Source: Caenibius tardaugens NBRC 16725
GTDB lineage: Bacteria; Pseudomonadota; Alphaproteobacteria; Sphingomonadales; Sphingomonadaceae
Assembly (NCBI RefSeq): GCF_003860345.1
Contig: NZ_CP034179.1
Coordinates: forward strand, 1,720,001 to 1,784,000
Direction of reading: 5' to 3'
Length of the DNA: 64,000 bases
Part shown: positions 56,421 through 64,000 of the stretch, one piece after another
How positions within the stretch are numbered: position 1 is the stretch's first letter
How the letters are laid out: every line of letters begins with the position of its first letter
The notes under the pieces: generated by a model
Databases searched by the model: none
Seen by the model: the letters and a program-made list of their open reading frames with translations, nothing else
What the model was told of the DNA's origin: nothing
Program-made: the position numbers and the translations under genes

Positions 56421-56582
56421 GTCCTGGGCACCGACTTCCCATCCCCGATCCGGCGTGGAAAAAACGCCGCCGGGGCGTGCCGGGACAAGGGGGGAGCACC
56501 ATCCGCATGAGAACGAATGGACCACAAAATGGCGTGGTAGGAAAGCCGGACAGCAGGTGGGCGGGTTCCCTGCCAGCGTGGA

Positions 56583-57362
56583 TCAGCCCGAGATATCAAC
56601 CGGGGTCGGATCGCAATAGTTTGCCGGGAAATCCTTCTTGCCCACAAGCTTGAGAACCCGGACCAGTTCATCCTTGCTGAGATCGCAGGTGGTCCGTGCG
56701 GGCGGCAGATCGGCCGTGGCCGATTTCGCCGCCTCGACCATGGCAGGCATCTGCTCCAGCATGACCGGCATCATTTTCTGCATGGTCTGCATGATTTCCG
56801 GATCGAGAAAGATCATCATCGACTGTTCGGCGTAAAGCTTTCCCGTGGGAGTCGCGAAAAAGGCGTTCATCTCATCCAGTTGCTGCGCATTGAAACGCCC
56901 GGCATAGGCCCGCTGCAAGGCTTGGCGGACATCGGGTTCGATCCGCGTCATCAGGGCCCCCACCTGATCCATCATCGCCCGCATGCCACCTTCTGCGCGC
57001 TGGCGATAGGCCGGGTCATAAATCGCCAGAACCTCTGCCATTTTTGCCTTGTCGATCTTCTGCACATCTTCCACCGGCATATCGACAAGCCCGGCGATCT
57101 CGTATGGCGATACGATACCCATGGTATCGATCACCTGCCCGAGAACGGCATCGAGCGAAGCCTTCATCAGCTTCTCGTACGTGCCTTGCGGAAAGATCGC
57201 ATCGACCGTGCGTTGTGCAGCCGCCAGACGTGCCGGATCGGTGACCTGTGCAACCGCTACCGGCGCGATCCCGGTTGCCGATGGGCCGGAATCATTCGCC
57301 GAAGCCGCCAGAGGCATCAAGGCCAGCGCCCCGCCAGCAAGGAGGGTTGAGAGTGCGCGCAT
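56583..57362 (-). CDS. DUF2059 periplasmic protein
   Basis: A 259-residue protein with a signal peptide (hydrophobic to ASAN, about residue 23) and a helical DUF2059 domain. The C-terminal half has NAQQLDEMNAFFATPTGKLYAEQS, the family hallmark, and several MM-rich helices. The function of DUF2059 is not established. No operon partner is evident: the next gene toward its 5' end is divergent. Confidence 0.85.
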   Translation of the reverse strand: MRALSTLLAGGALALMPLAASANDSGPSATGIAPVAVAQVTDPARLAAAQRTVDAIFPQGTYEKLMKASLDAVLGQVIDTMGIVSPYEIAGLVDMPVEDVQKIDKAKMAEVLAIYDPAYRQRAEGGMRAMMDQVGALMTRIEPDVRQALQRAYAGRFNAQQLDEMNAFFATPTGKLYAEQSMMIFLDPEIMQTMQKMMPVMLEQMPAMVEAAKSATADLPPARTTCDLSKDELVRVLKLVGKKDFPANYCDPTPVDISG

Positions 57363-57500
57363 GGTTGGTCTCCAGAATCGCCCCGGCTCGTTCCAGGATT
57401 GTCGTTTTTCTTCAATGGATCAGCCACGCCGTGCATTCAAGGCTTGCCGTAACGGGCGCGTATCGGCAGGTGCAGCGCATATACCGCAAAATGAAGTGGC

Positions 57501-58781
57501 ATGTTCGCAAACCTCAATCTCGATCACGCAGTGGGCATAGCGATCGGTTTCGCACTGGGGCTTCTGGTCGGAATCCAGCGCGGCTGGGCCTTGCGCGACA
57601 ACGCCGCAGGCACACGCTTTGCAGGCATTCGCACATACGCGCTGATGGGGCTGGCCGGGGCCATTGCGGGCATGCTGTACCAATCCGCACAAGGCCCGGC
57701 GACCGTGCTGCTGGCCGCCGCCGCGCTGCTGATGCTGATCGGTTACGCCCGCACAATCGACCGGAAAGTCAGCGGCACCGGCACACTGGTCGGCCTGCTG
57801 ACGCTCGCCTGCGGGTTTCTGGCGGGCAGCGGCGAACATATGCTGGGCATCGGCGCCGCCGTGGCGATGGTGCTGTTGCTGGCGCTGCGCAACCCGTTGC
57901 ATGGTTGGGTCAGCCGTCTGAGCGAGAAGGAAGTGCTATCCATCGCCCGGTTTGCGGTGATTGCGCTGGTGATCCTGCCGCTGCTGCCGGACAAGGGCTA
58001 TGGCCCCTACAATGCCTGGAACCCCCGCCAGCTGTGGATGGTGGTGGTGATGGTTTCCGGGTTTTCCTTCGCCGGTTACTTCGCGACCAAGGCGCTGGGC
58101 ACGACCCGTGGTCTGCTGGCGACGGCTGCGGCCGGATCGATGGTCTCCTCCACTGCCGTCACCGCCGATATGGCCGGGCGCATGCGCGAGGGTTCAGGCG
58201 ATCCGACGTTTCTTTCCGCGGCCATCGCCATGGCATCGCTGGTCATGTTCCTGCGGGTGAACCTGCTGGTGGGCGTGCTGGCCCCCTTTGCGCTTGCCCC
58301 TTTCGCCATGCTGACCGCCCCGGCCGCCGTGCTCAGCGTGCTATTCGCCCTGTGGTTCCTGCGCCGCGCGAACTGGGGCAGGCAAGCAGGCGGCGCGGAC
58401 GATCTCGCCCTAAGAAACCCTTTCGATATCGGCCCGGCACTGCTGCTGACTGTGCTGGTGATGGTGCTGACTGTGGCCGCGCACTGGGTTCTGGCGCGGT
58501 TCGGCGATCAGGGTCTGGCCACAGTGCTGGCGATCTCGGGCACGGTGGACGTCGATTCCGCGATCATCACCATGGGCAGCCTGCCGCAGGGTACACTCGC
58601 CGCGCAGGCTGCGGCCTTGGTGCTGGCGGTGCCGGTCACGCTGAACACCCTGTTCAAGGGTGGGGTTGCCCTCAGCATTGCGGGCTGGCCCAAAGGGCGC
58701 CGTGCCGCCCTGCCATTGGCCGCTGTGGCGGTGACGGTCATCGCCACGGCGCTGCTGAGCGGGTGGGACTGGCCCGGCTGA
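57501..58781 (+). CDS. MgtC/SapB-type membrane protein with DUF4010
   Basis: A 426-residue integral membrane protein with about a dozen helices. The N-terminal third matches the MgtC/SapB fold (AIGFALGLLVGIQRGW, GIRTYALMGLAGAI); the rest is a DUF4010 domain (KALGTTRGLLATAAAGSMVSSTAVT, SGTVDVDSAIITM). Function is unknown; MgtC relatives help adapt to low magnesium, but this fused form need not. The overall length is normal for this architecture. It lies between a divergent DUF2059 gene and convergent phosphohexomutase. Confidence 0.8.
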   Translation: MFANLNLDHAVGIAIGFALGLLVGIQRGWALRDNAAGTRFAGIRTYALMGLAGAIAGMLYQSAQGPATVLLAAAALLMLIGYARTIDRKVSGTGTLVGLLTLACGFLAGSGEHMLGIGAAVAMVLLLALRNPLHGWVSRLSEKEVLSIARFAVIALVILPLLPDKGYGPYNAWNPRQLWMVVVMVSGFSFAGYFATKALGTTRGLLATAAAGSMVSSTAVTADMAGRMREGSGDPTFLSAAIAMASLVMFLRVNLLVGVLAPFALAPFAMLTAPAAVLSVLFALWFLRRANWGRQAGGADDLALRNPFDIGPALLLTVLVMVLTVAAHWVLARFGDQGLATVLAISGTVDVDSAIITMGSLPQGTLAAQAAALVLAVPVTLNTLFKGGVALSIAGWPKGRRAALPLAAVAVTVIATALLSGWDWPG

Positions 58782-58792
58782 GCGGCCCGCGA

Positions 58793-60196
58793 TCAGTGCC
58801 CGACCGAGGGGCCCCGTTCCAGCCCTGAGAGGTGCAGCTGTTCGTCGATCTGCGCGATCAGGCGTTCCAGCCCTTCGGCACTCTCGCTTTCCGCCCGGGC
58901 AACCAGCACGTCCTGCGTATTGGACGCGCGCAGCAACCACCAGCCATCCCGCGTCGTCACCCGCACCCCATCGGTGGCATCGACTTGCGCGGGGCTGTTC
59001 GCCAACCGCGCCCTGACTTCCTCCACCACGGCGAACTTGCGCGTTTCATCCACCTGAAACCGTAGTTCGGGGGTATTGATCATCGCCGGCATGGCCCCAC
59101 GCAGTTCGGTGACCGACTTGCCCAGCCGGGCCGATGCCGCGATCAGCCGGATCCCGGCATACAACGCATCGTCAAAACCGTAGTACTGATGCGCAAAGAA
59201 GATATGCCCGCTCATCTCCCCGGCCAGCGGCGCACCGGTTTCCTTCATCTTCGATTTGATCAGGCTATGCCCGGTCTTCCACATCACCGGCGTGCCGCCG
59301 CAGGCCGCGATATGATCGAACAGCGCGCGGCTGGCCTTGACGTCGGCAATCACTGTGGCGCCGGGCACGATCCGCAACAGATCTTCAGCGAAGATCGACA
59401 GCAGCTGATCGCCCCAGATCACCCGCCCTTCGCCATCGACCGCGCCGATACGATCGCCATCGCCATCGAACGCAATGCCGAAATCGAGGTTCTTTTCCGC
59501 CACCAGCGCCTTGAGATCGGCCAGATTGGCCTCAACCGTGGGGTCGGGGTGGTGATTGGGGAAATTGCCATCCACTTCGGTAAACAGCAGATGATGTTCG
59601 CCGGGCAAACGGGCCGCCAACGCTTCCAGCGCCGGGCCAGCCGCCCCATTGCCCGCGTCCCAGCCGATACGCAGCGCGGCAAGCTGGTCCTGCGCGATAC
59701 CCTGCAGGCCATCGAGCATCCGGTCGATATAGGCATCCTGCACCGCGCGCGTTTCCACCGTGCCCGTGCCGTCCTGCCAGTCCCCTGCGGCCGAAAGGCG
59801 GCCGAGTTCGACGATATCCTGACCGAAAAACGGGCGGCCCTGGAAAACCATCTTGAAGCCGTTGTAATTGGCGGGATTATGGCTGCCGGTAATCTGGATG
59901 CCGCCGTCAACATCGGCTGCGGATGCTTCGGCGTAATAGAGCATCGGGGTCGGCCCCATGCCGATGCGCACAACATCGCATCCGCTGGCCGTCAGCCCTT
60001 CGACAAGCGCATGTTCGAGCAAGGGCGAACTGACCCGGCCGTCATAGCCGACCGCCACCTTGCGCCCGCCAGCCCGGCGCAACAGCGTGGCGAAGCTGCG
60101 GCCGATCGCCCGGGCATCATCGGGCCCCAGGGTTTCGCCGATAATCCCGCGAATATCGTATTCCCGCAGGATCGTGGGGTGGAACTCGTGCTTCAT
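58793..60196 (-). CDS. Phosphomannomutase/phosphoglucomutase
   Basis: A 467-residue alpha-D-phosphohexomutase that interconverts hexose 1- and 6-phosphates for nucleotide-sugar and polysaccharide synthesis. The four domains show FHPTILREYDIRG, the catalytic ITGSHNPANYNG (phosphoserine), the metal loop AFDGDGDRIG, and a late sugar/phosphate-binding domain (RASNTQDV). I start at MKHEFHPT, with GGGAG six bases upstream. It is the third gene of mipZ / J-protein / mutase. Sphingomonad enzymes of this type feed sphingan synthesis; whether this is PgmG is not certain. Confidence 0.93.
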   Translation of the reverse strand: MKHEFHPTILREYDIRGIIGETLGPDDARAIGRSFATLLRRAGGRKVAVGYDGRVSSPLLEHALVEGLTASGCDVVRIGMGPTPMLYYAEASAADVDGGIQITGSHNPANYNGFKMVFQGRPFFGQDIVELGRLSAAGDWQDGTGTVETRAVQDAYIDRMLDGLQGIAQDQLAALRIGWDAGNGAAGPALEALAARLPGEHHLLFTEVDGNFPNHHPDPTVEANLADLKALVAEKNLDFGIAFDGDGDRIGAVDGEGRVIWGDQLLSIFAEDLLRIVPGATVIADVKASRALFDHIAACGGTPVMWKTGHSLIKSKMKETGAPLAGEMSGHIFFAHQYYGFDDALYAGIRLIAASARLGKSVTELRGAMPAMINTPELRFQVDETRKFAVVEEVRARLANSPAQVDATDGVRVTTRDGWWLLRASNTQDVLVARAESESAEGLERLIAQIDEQLHLSGLERGPSVGH

Positions 60197-60207
60197 GGCC
60201 GCTCCCA

Positions 60208-60492
60208 TCAGGGTGTCTTGATCCGGGCAAGCAGCAGGTCACGCGCGGCATTCGCATCGTGCACCTGTTCGGACGTGCCGCCCTTGTCCGGATGCACCCG
60301 CGTAATCAAACGGCGGTGTGCATCGATAATATCCATGCGCGTGGCGTATTTCCCGACCCCGAGCAAGGCCCGCGCACGTCGTTCCGCCGCACCTTCGCCC
60401 GTACCGATCCCGATCATCTGCCACGGCCAGTGCCCCAGCAGAAAACGCGAGGCGAGGCTGACGACGAGCAGGATCGCAAGCAGCTTCGCCAT
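60208..60492 (-). CDS. Membrane-anchored J-domain protein
   Basis: A 94-residue protein with one membrane helix (about residues 4-20) and a C-terminal J-domain that includes HPDKGGT, the motif that stimulates Hsp70 ATPase. This layout resembles Pam18/TIM14-like proteins. It lies between mipZ (8 bases upstream) and the phosphomutase (11 bases downstream), so it is probably co-transcribed. The DnaK-type partner and the process it serves are unknown. The J-domain is short, as in Pam18. Confidence 0.8.
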   Translation of the reverse strand: MAKLLAILLVVSLASRFLLGHWPWQMIGIGTGEGAAERRARALLGVGKYATRMDIIDAHRRLITRVHPDKGGTSEQVHDANAARDLLLARIKTP

Positions 60493-60500
60493 ATCCGGTC

Positions 60501-61364
60501 TCAGCCGACCGCGCTGCGTTTCGCAGGCTGGGCCAATCTTTCCGGCATGGGCAGGTTGAGCGCGCCGACCAGCGAACGCAATTCCTGCCGCGCCACAAGG
60601 TGGCTGGTGCCAAGTTCACCCAGATGGCCCTTGTCGAGCAGGGTCAACCCCGAAGGGAACAGTTCGCGATAGATCACGCGTTCGGACAGGCCATGCAGAG
60701 TACGGAAACCGACCCGTTTGGACAGTTCGCCCAGCGCCTGTTCGATGCGGACCATGTTGCGCGCCTCGACGTGGCCGGTGCGGTTGCGCACCACCACCCA
60801 GTCCATTTCGCGCCGTTGATCCCGTAGCGTGGCCATGGCGCGCTTCTTGCGCGTTTCCCAGATCAGTTCCGCATAGAAGCTCAACCGCTTGACCTTGAAG
60901 GTTTCGGCATCGACCTGCCCGATCAGGTCGAAATCGACGAAACTGTCGTTCATCGGCGTGACCAGCGTATCGGCCGTGGTCGCCACATGCCGGGCAAACT
61001 GATCGTCGCGCCCGGGCGTGTCGAACACGAGGAAATCGCAACCCTGCCCGATTTCTTCCGCCATGCGATCGAGATCGTCGGTATTGTCGCCCTCGTAGAC
61101 CGCGAAACGCGCACCCGGCAGTTCGATTTCCCGGCGTTTTTCCGTTTCCTCGCGATTTTCGAAGTAGCGATGGAACGTGCGCTGGCGCGGATCGAGATCG
61201 ATCGCGGCGACTTTCGCCCCCTGATAGGCAAGCGCCACGGCAATATGGACCGCAGTGGTCGATTTGCCTGTGCCGCCTTTCTCATTGGCGAAAACGATAC
61301 GATAAGGGGCGGACGTGCTCACGGCGGCAGGGTTCCTGTTGCGTTGCGAACGGTTCAGCGCCAC
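60501..61364 (-). CDS. mipZ: MipZ-like division-site ATPase
   Basis: A 287-residue deviant-Walker ATPase of the ParA/MipZ group. The ATP loop is KGGTGKSTT, with the DLDPRQRT and FDTPGRDDQFAR segments that distinguish MipZ. In Caulobacter MipZ forms polar gradients and keeps FtsZ at midcell. The first codon is a GTG at 61364 without a clear ribosome site; a second GTG at 61322 (with AGGAA upstream) is equally possible and gives about 273 residues. It is divergent from panC, as in other alphaproteobacteria. Confidence 0.85.
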   Translation of the reverse strand: MALNRSQRNRNPAAVSTSAPYRIVFANEKGGTGKSTTAVHIAVALAYQGAKVAAIDLDPRQRTFHRYFENREETEKRREIELPGARFAVYEGDNTDDLDRMAEEIGQGCDFLVFDTPGRDDQFARHVATTADTLVTPMNDSFVDFDLIGQVDAETFKVKRLSFYAELIWETRKKRAMATLRDQRREMDWVVVRNRTGHVEARNMVRIEQALGELSKRVGFRTLHGLSERVIYRELFPSGLTLLDKGHLGELGTSHLVARQELRSLVGALNLPMPERLAQPAKRSAVG

Positions 61365-61416
61365 GGCACACGTGACGCATACTACTCATATATGCCCATA
61401 TCGGAGGCCTGCCCCC

Positions 61417-62268
61417 ATGCAAACCGTCAACACCCTTGGAACCCTGCGCGAAGCTGTGGAGATTTTGCGCCAAAGCGGTCCCGTTGCCCTCGTTCCGACG
61501 ATGGGGGCACTGCACGAAGGGCACCTGACATTGGTGCGTGAGGCGCAGAAACGTGCGGCTCACGTAGTGGTTTCGATCTTCGTGAACCCCCGGCAGTTCG
61601 GGCCGAACGAAGATCTCGATGCTTATCCCCGGCAAATGGCGCAAGACACCCGCCTGCTGGAGGCCGAAGGCACCGCATTGCTCTGGGCACCTGATGTGGC
61701 GGAGATGTATCCGGAAGGATTTGCCACCAATGTTTCGGTCAGCGGGGTGAGCGAAGGGCTGTGCGGCGCATCGCGCCCGGGCCATTTCGATGGGGTGGCC
61801 ACGGTGGTCGGAAAACTGTTCAATCAGGTGCGCCCCGATCTGGCCCTGTTCGGGGAGAAGGACTGGCAACAGCTCGCCGTCATTCGCCGCATGGCCCGCG
61901 ATCTCGATCTGACTTTCCCGCATGTCGATGCGATTATCGGCGTCCCCACCGTGCGCGAGGCCGATGGTCTGGCGAAATCAAGCCGCAACCAGTACCTTTC
62001 GCCCGAAGATCGCCAGGCCGCCGCCGCTTTGCCCGCTGCGATGCACAGGGCGATTGCCGCGCTGGTCGGCGGCGAGGCGGCAGGCACCGCACTGGCCGCC
62101 TTGCAATCCGATCTGCGCGCAGCAGGCTTTCACACGGTGGACTATGCCGAACTGGTCGATGCCGCCAGCCTCCAGCCGCTTGCCGCGCCCGGCACCGCAC
62201 CCGCGCGGCTGGTGGTGGCCGCGCGGATCGGCACGACCCGACTGATCGACAACATGCCAGTGGGTTGA
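61417..62268 (+). CDS. panC: Pantothenate synthetase
   Basis: A 283-residue pantoate-beta-alanine ligase that makes pantothenate, the CoA precursor. It has the HIGH-type motif MGALHEGHLT (residues about 29-38), GPNEDLDAYPR, LFGEKDWQQL and the KMSKS-like KSSRNQYLS. I start at 61417, with GGAGG nearby; the frame extends upstream over mipZ. The position divergent from mipZ matches other alphaproteobacteria. Confidence 0.96.
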   Translation: MQTVNTLGTLREAVEILRQSGPVALVPTMGALHEGHLTLVREAQKRAAHVVVSIFVNPRQFGPNEDLDAYPRQMAQDTRLLEAEGTALLWAPDVAEMYPEGFATNVSVSGVSEGLCGASRPGHFDGVATVVGKLFNQVRPDLALFGEKDWQQLAVIRRMARDLDLTFPHVDAIIGVPTVREADGLAKSSRNQYLSPEDRQAAAALPAAMHRAIAALVGGEAAGTALAALQSDLRAAGFHTVDYAELVDAASLQPLAAPGTAPARLVVAARIGTTRLIDNMPVG

Positions 62269-62377
62269 TTTGCTTGCCGCCTGCCAGAGCGCAGAGTAAG
62301 GAGCGGCGGGGTCCATTTTCTTCCGGTGACGTGGCGAAAATATCGCGCATCGGACCAGGCAGACAGGGAGTTCTCAA

Positions 62378-63148
62378 ATGAAAAAACTGATCGGCGCGGC
62401 GATGGCTCTGGCCGTTGCAGCCACGGCAATGCCCGCGCTCGCGAAGGACCAGTCCTCGGCGCGCAAAAAGCAGGCTCAAGGCACGGCGGAAATTCCGCGG
62501 TGCGGCCGCAATCTGGGCACAGTCGCCATTGTCGAACCCGACAATCAGTGGTGGCGTGAATTCAGCCTCGGCAGCCCCGAAGCGATTCTCAAGATTTTCG
62601 TGCAGCGTTCCGGCTGCTTCACGCTGGTTAATCGCGGCCGCGCCATGACCACCAACCGCGCGATGGAGCGTGAACTGGCCGATCAGGGCGAGCTGCAGCG
62701 CGGTTCGAACCTCGGCAAGGGTCAGGTCAAGGCCGCAGATTACCTGCTGCAGCCCGATATCGTTTCGACCAACAAGAATTCCGGCGGTGGCGGCGTTGGC
62801 GGCTTCCTCGGCAACTTCGTCGGTGGGCCGATCGGCGCGATTGCTGGCGGGATCAACATCAAGAAGGGTGAAGCCAATGTCACCCTGTCGCTGGTGAATA
62901 CCCGCACCACTGTGGAAGAAGCCCTGACCGAAGGCTATGCCCGCAAGTCCGACCTGAGCTTCGGCGGTGGCGCTGGCGGCCTGTTCGGCGGCGGCGTGTT
63001 CGGTGCTGCTGGCGGCGGCGGCTACCAGAACACCCAGATCGGGCAGATCATCGTTCTGGCCTATCTCGATTCCTACACGCAGCTGGTCAGCCAGCTCGGC
63101 GGCCTGCCGACCAACGCATCGGACGCGGCACCGCAGGCCGGCAAGTAA
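62378..63148 (+). CDS. CsgG/HfaB-like outer-membrane protein
   Basis: A 256-residue protein with a signal peptide ending ALAK. Its mixed domain resembles CsgG/HfaB: GTVAIVEPDNQWW, SPEAILKIFVQRSGCFTLVNR, and KVKAADYLLQPDI-like segment (read as GQVKAADYLLQPDIV). The C-terminal half has two glycine-rich loops. CsgG forms export pores for curli, HfaB for holdfast; both are lipoproteins, but no lipobox cysteine is seen here at the cleavage site. No curli or holdfast genes are nearby. A terminator follows. Confidence 0.75.
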   Translation: MKKLIGAAMALAVAATAMPALAKDQSSARKKQAQGTAEIPRCGRNLGTVAIVEPDNQWWREFSLGSPEAILKIFVQRSGCFTLVNRGRAMTTNRAMERELADQGELQRGSNLGKGQVKAADYLLQPDIVSTNKNSGGGGVGGFLGNFVGGPIGAIAGGINIKKGEANVTLSLVNTRTTVEEALTEGYARKSDLSFGGGAGGLFGGGVFGAAGGGGYQNTQIGQIIVLAYLDSYTQLVSQLGGLPTNASDAAPQAGK

Positions 63149-63178
63149 CCGGGGCCATCAGGCCAAATTGATCGAAGG

Positions 63179-63206
63179 AGGCGGGACCGAAAGGTTCCGC
63201 CTTTTT
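63179..63206 (+). terminator. Rho-independent terminator after the CsgG-like gene
   Basis: AGGCGGGACC pairs with GGTTCCGCCT (one G-T pair) around a GAAA tetraloop, followed by four to five T. Confidence 0.88.
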
Positions 63207-63332
63207 CGTACCGCCCACCCCCAGCTTACAACGACCAAGCGGCTCGGGTCGCCGCGCGTCTAACGGAAACCCCGATCGCGGCCGTTCGCCATCGGGCAAG
63301 GCCGCGTTCAACGGCCCCGCCCCGATGCCTGT

Positions 63333-63764
63333 TCAGTCGTCCCCGGAACCACCAAAGGCACCGCCCCCGAATGCGCCGTCAGCGGGATTCTCGCGCGGGC
63401 GGAATTGTGCGCGGGCCGCATTGCGTTCGGCCTTGGTCAACTTTCCATCCTTATTGGCATCCTGCATGTCGAAACGGCGCAATTGCGCAGCCAGATATTC
63501 GTCCTTGCTGATCTTGCCGTCACCATCGGCGTCGGCGCGCCGCAAACCGCCCCCCGGGCCGCGCGTACCGCGTCCGGCTTCCTGTTCCGCCGCCGTCAGA
63601 CTGCCATCGCTATCGGTATCGAGCGCGGCAAATCGCGCCTCGGCACTCTTCGCTTCTTCCGCGCAATCCACTGTCGCATCACCCCACGGATCGGCGCGCT
63701 GCGCCTGGGCGGCACTACACAGCCCCACGGCAACAACGGCGGCGGCAATCGTCATCTTGTTCAT
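63333..63764 (-). CDS. Periplasmic EF-hand protein
   Basis: A 143-residue protein with a signal peptide (MNKMTIAAA to AAQA) and three EF-hand loops: DTDSDGSLTAAE, DADGDGKISKDE and DANKDGKLTKAE. Each has the Asp/Glu ligands of a calcium site. A disordered, glycine-rich tail follows. The start is at 63764; upstream codons are not coding-like. Calcium binding is likely; the role is unknown. Confidence 0.85.
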   Translation of the reverse strand: MNKMTIAAAVVAVGLCSAAQAQRADPWGDATVDCAEEAKSAEARFAALDTDSDGSLTAAEQEAGRGTRGPGGGLRRADADGDGKISKDEYLAAQLRRFDMQDANKDGKLTKAERNAARAQFRPRENPADGAFGGGAFGGSGDD

Positions 63765-63906
63765 CGCATGACATCCTGTTCGGCAGGCATCCGGAAATCG
63801 GGTGCCCGGCGGGGGCGAATCGCCCCCATCTGCACAGGATATGGCGGCCGGTCCGCCACGCAATTTCGGAATGGTCGCAAATTGTCGCAGCGGACCGCGC
63901 GGGGGT

Positions 63907-64000
63907 TCAGTGCCCCGCGAAAGTGATCAGGCAATCGGTTGTGATGCCTTCTTTGGCAAGCATCGTCGCACCATCGAGATCGGGCAGACCGATCACGAAC
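63907..64000 (-). CDS. C-terminal fragment of an unidentified protein (cut by window end)
   Basis: The last 30 or so codons of a minus-strand gene that begins beyond the window. The visible end reads through VIGLPDLDGATMLAKEG and finishes LITFAGH before a TGA at 63907-63909. I cannot name it from so little. Confidence 0.6.
   Translation of the reverse strand, partial: FVIGLPDLDGATMLAKEGITTDCLITFAGH

Overview
The window looks like a chromosomal segment of an alphaproteobacterium of the order Sphingomonadales, probably Novosphingobium or a close relative. The support is the high GC content, the alphaproteobacterial gene set (mipZ beside panC, COQ9 and CBP3 proteins, a DUF1134/EipA protein, the hslV-hslU order), and an Atm1-type exporter that closely resembles, from memory, the structurally characterised Novosphingobium aromaticivorans protein. 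I see no integrase, transposase, phage gene, CRISPR array or plasmid function.

Layout. 0.3-3.7 kb is the end of a polysaccharide locus: two family 2 glycosyltransferases and a flippase. 3.8-9.8 kb holds an Atm1-type ABC exporter, a peptide transporter, the HslVU protease behind a likely heat-shock promoter, and BamE. 9.9-15.1 kb has a cytochrome bc1 chaperone, YceD, SSB, FeoAB iron uptake, COQ9 and an ankyrin protein. 15.2-19.1 kb is a tightly packed plus-strand run (SCO protein, YcgN-type protein, a YgjP-type metallopeptidase, a small membrane protein, ribD, ribE). The metallopeptidase gene and ribD are each broken by an apparent loss of one C in a C-run.

19.3-27 kb carries an acetyltransferase, an aromatic aminotransferase, EipA, tRNA-Ser(GCU), a diguanylate cyclase, acetyl-CoA synthetase and a SnoaL-like protein. 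27.2-31.9 kb is one giant gene for a secreted protein joining an autotransporter passenger and beta-barrel to a proline-rich linker and an OmpA peptidoglycan-binding domain. 32.4-34.2 kb is glnK-amtB behind a textbook sigma-54 promoter. 34.3-49.8 kb is mostly core metabolism and translation (prfC, pheST, rplT, rpmI, hisN, prs, glpX, hom), with two tandem lipoproteins and an AraC regulator lying between rplT and pheS.

49.9-53.8 kb holds a tonB-exbB-exbD-exbD energy-transduction cluster. 53.9-64 kb has an Lhr-type helicase, a DUF2059 protein, an MgtC/DUF4010 membrane protein, a mipZ / membrane J-protein / phosphohexomutase run divergent from panC, a CsgG-like protein and an EF-hand protein.

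Most of the window is ordinary core genome. The points most worth a second look are the paired C-run frameshifts, the autotransporter-OmpA fusion, the candidate RpoH promoter that would leave hslV almost leaderless, the membrane J-protein between mipZ and the phosphomutase, and the Atm1-peptide transporter pair.
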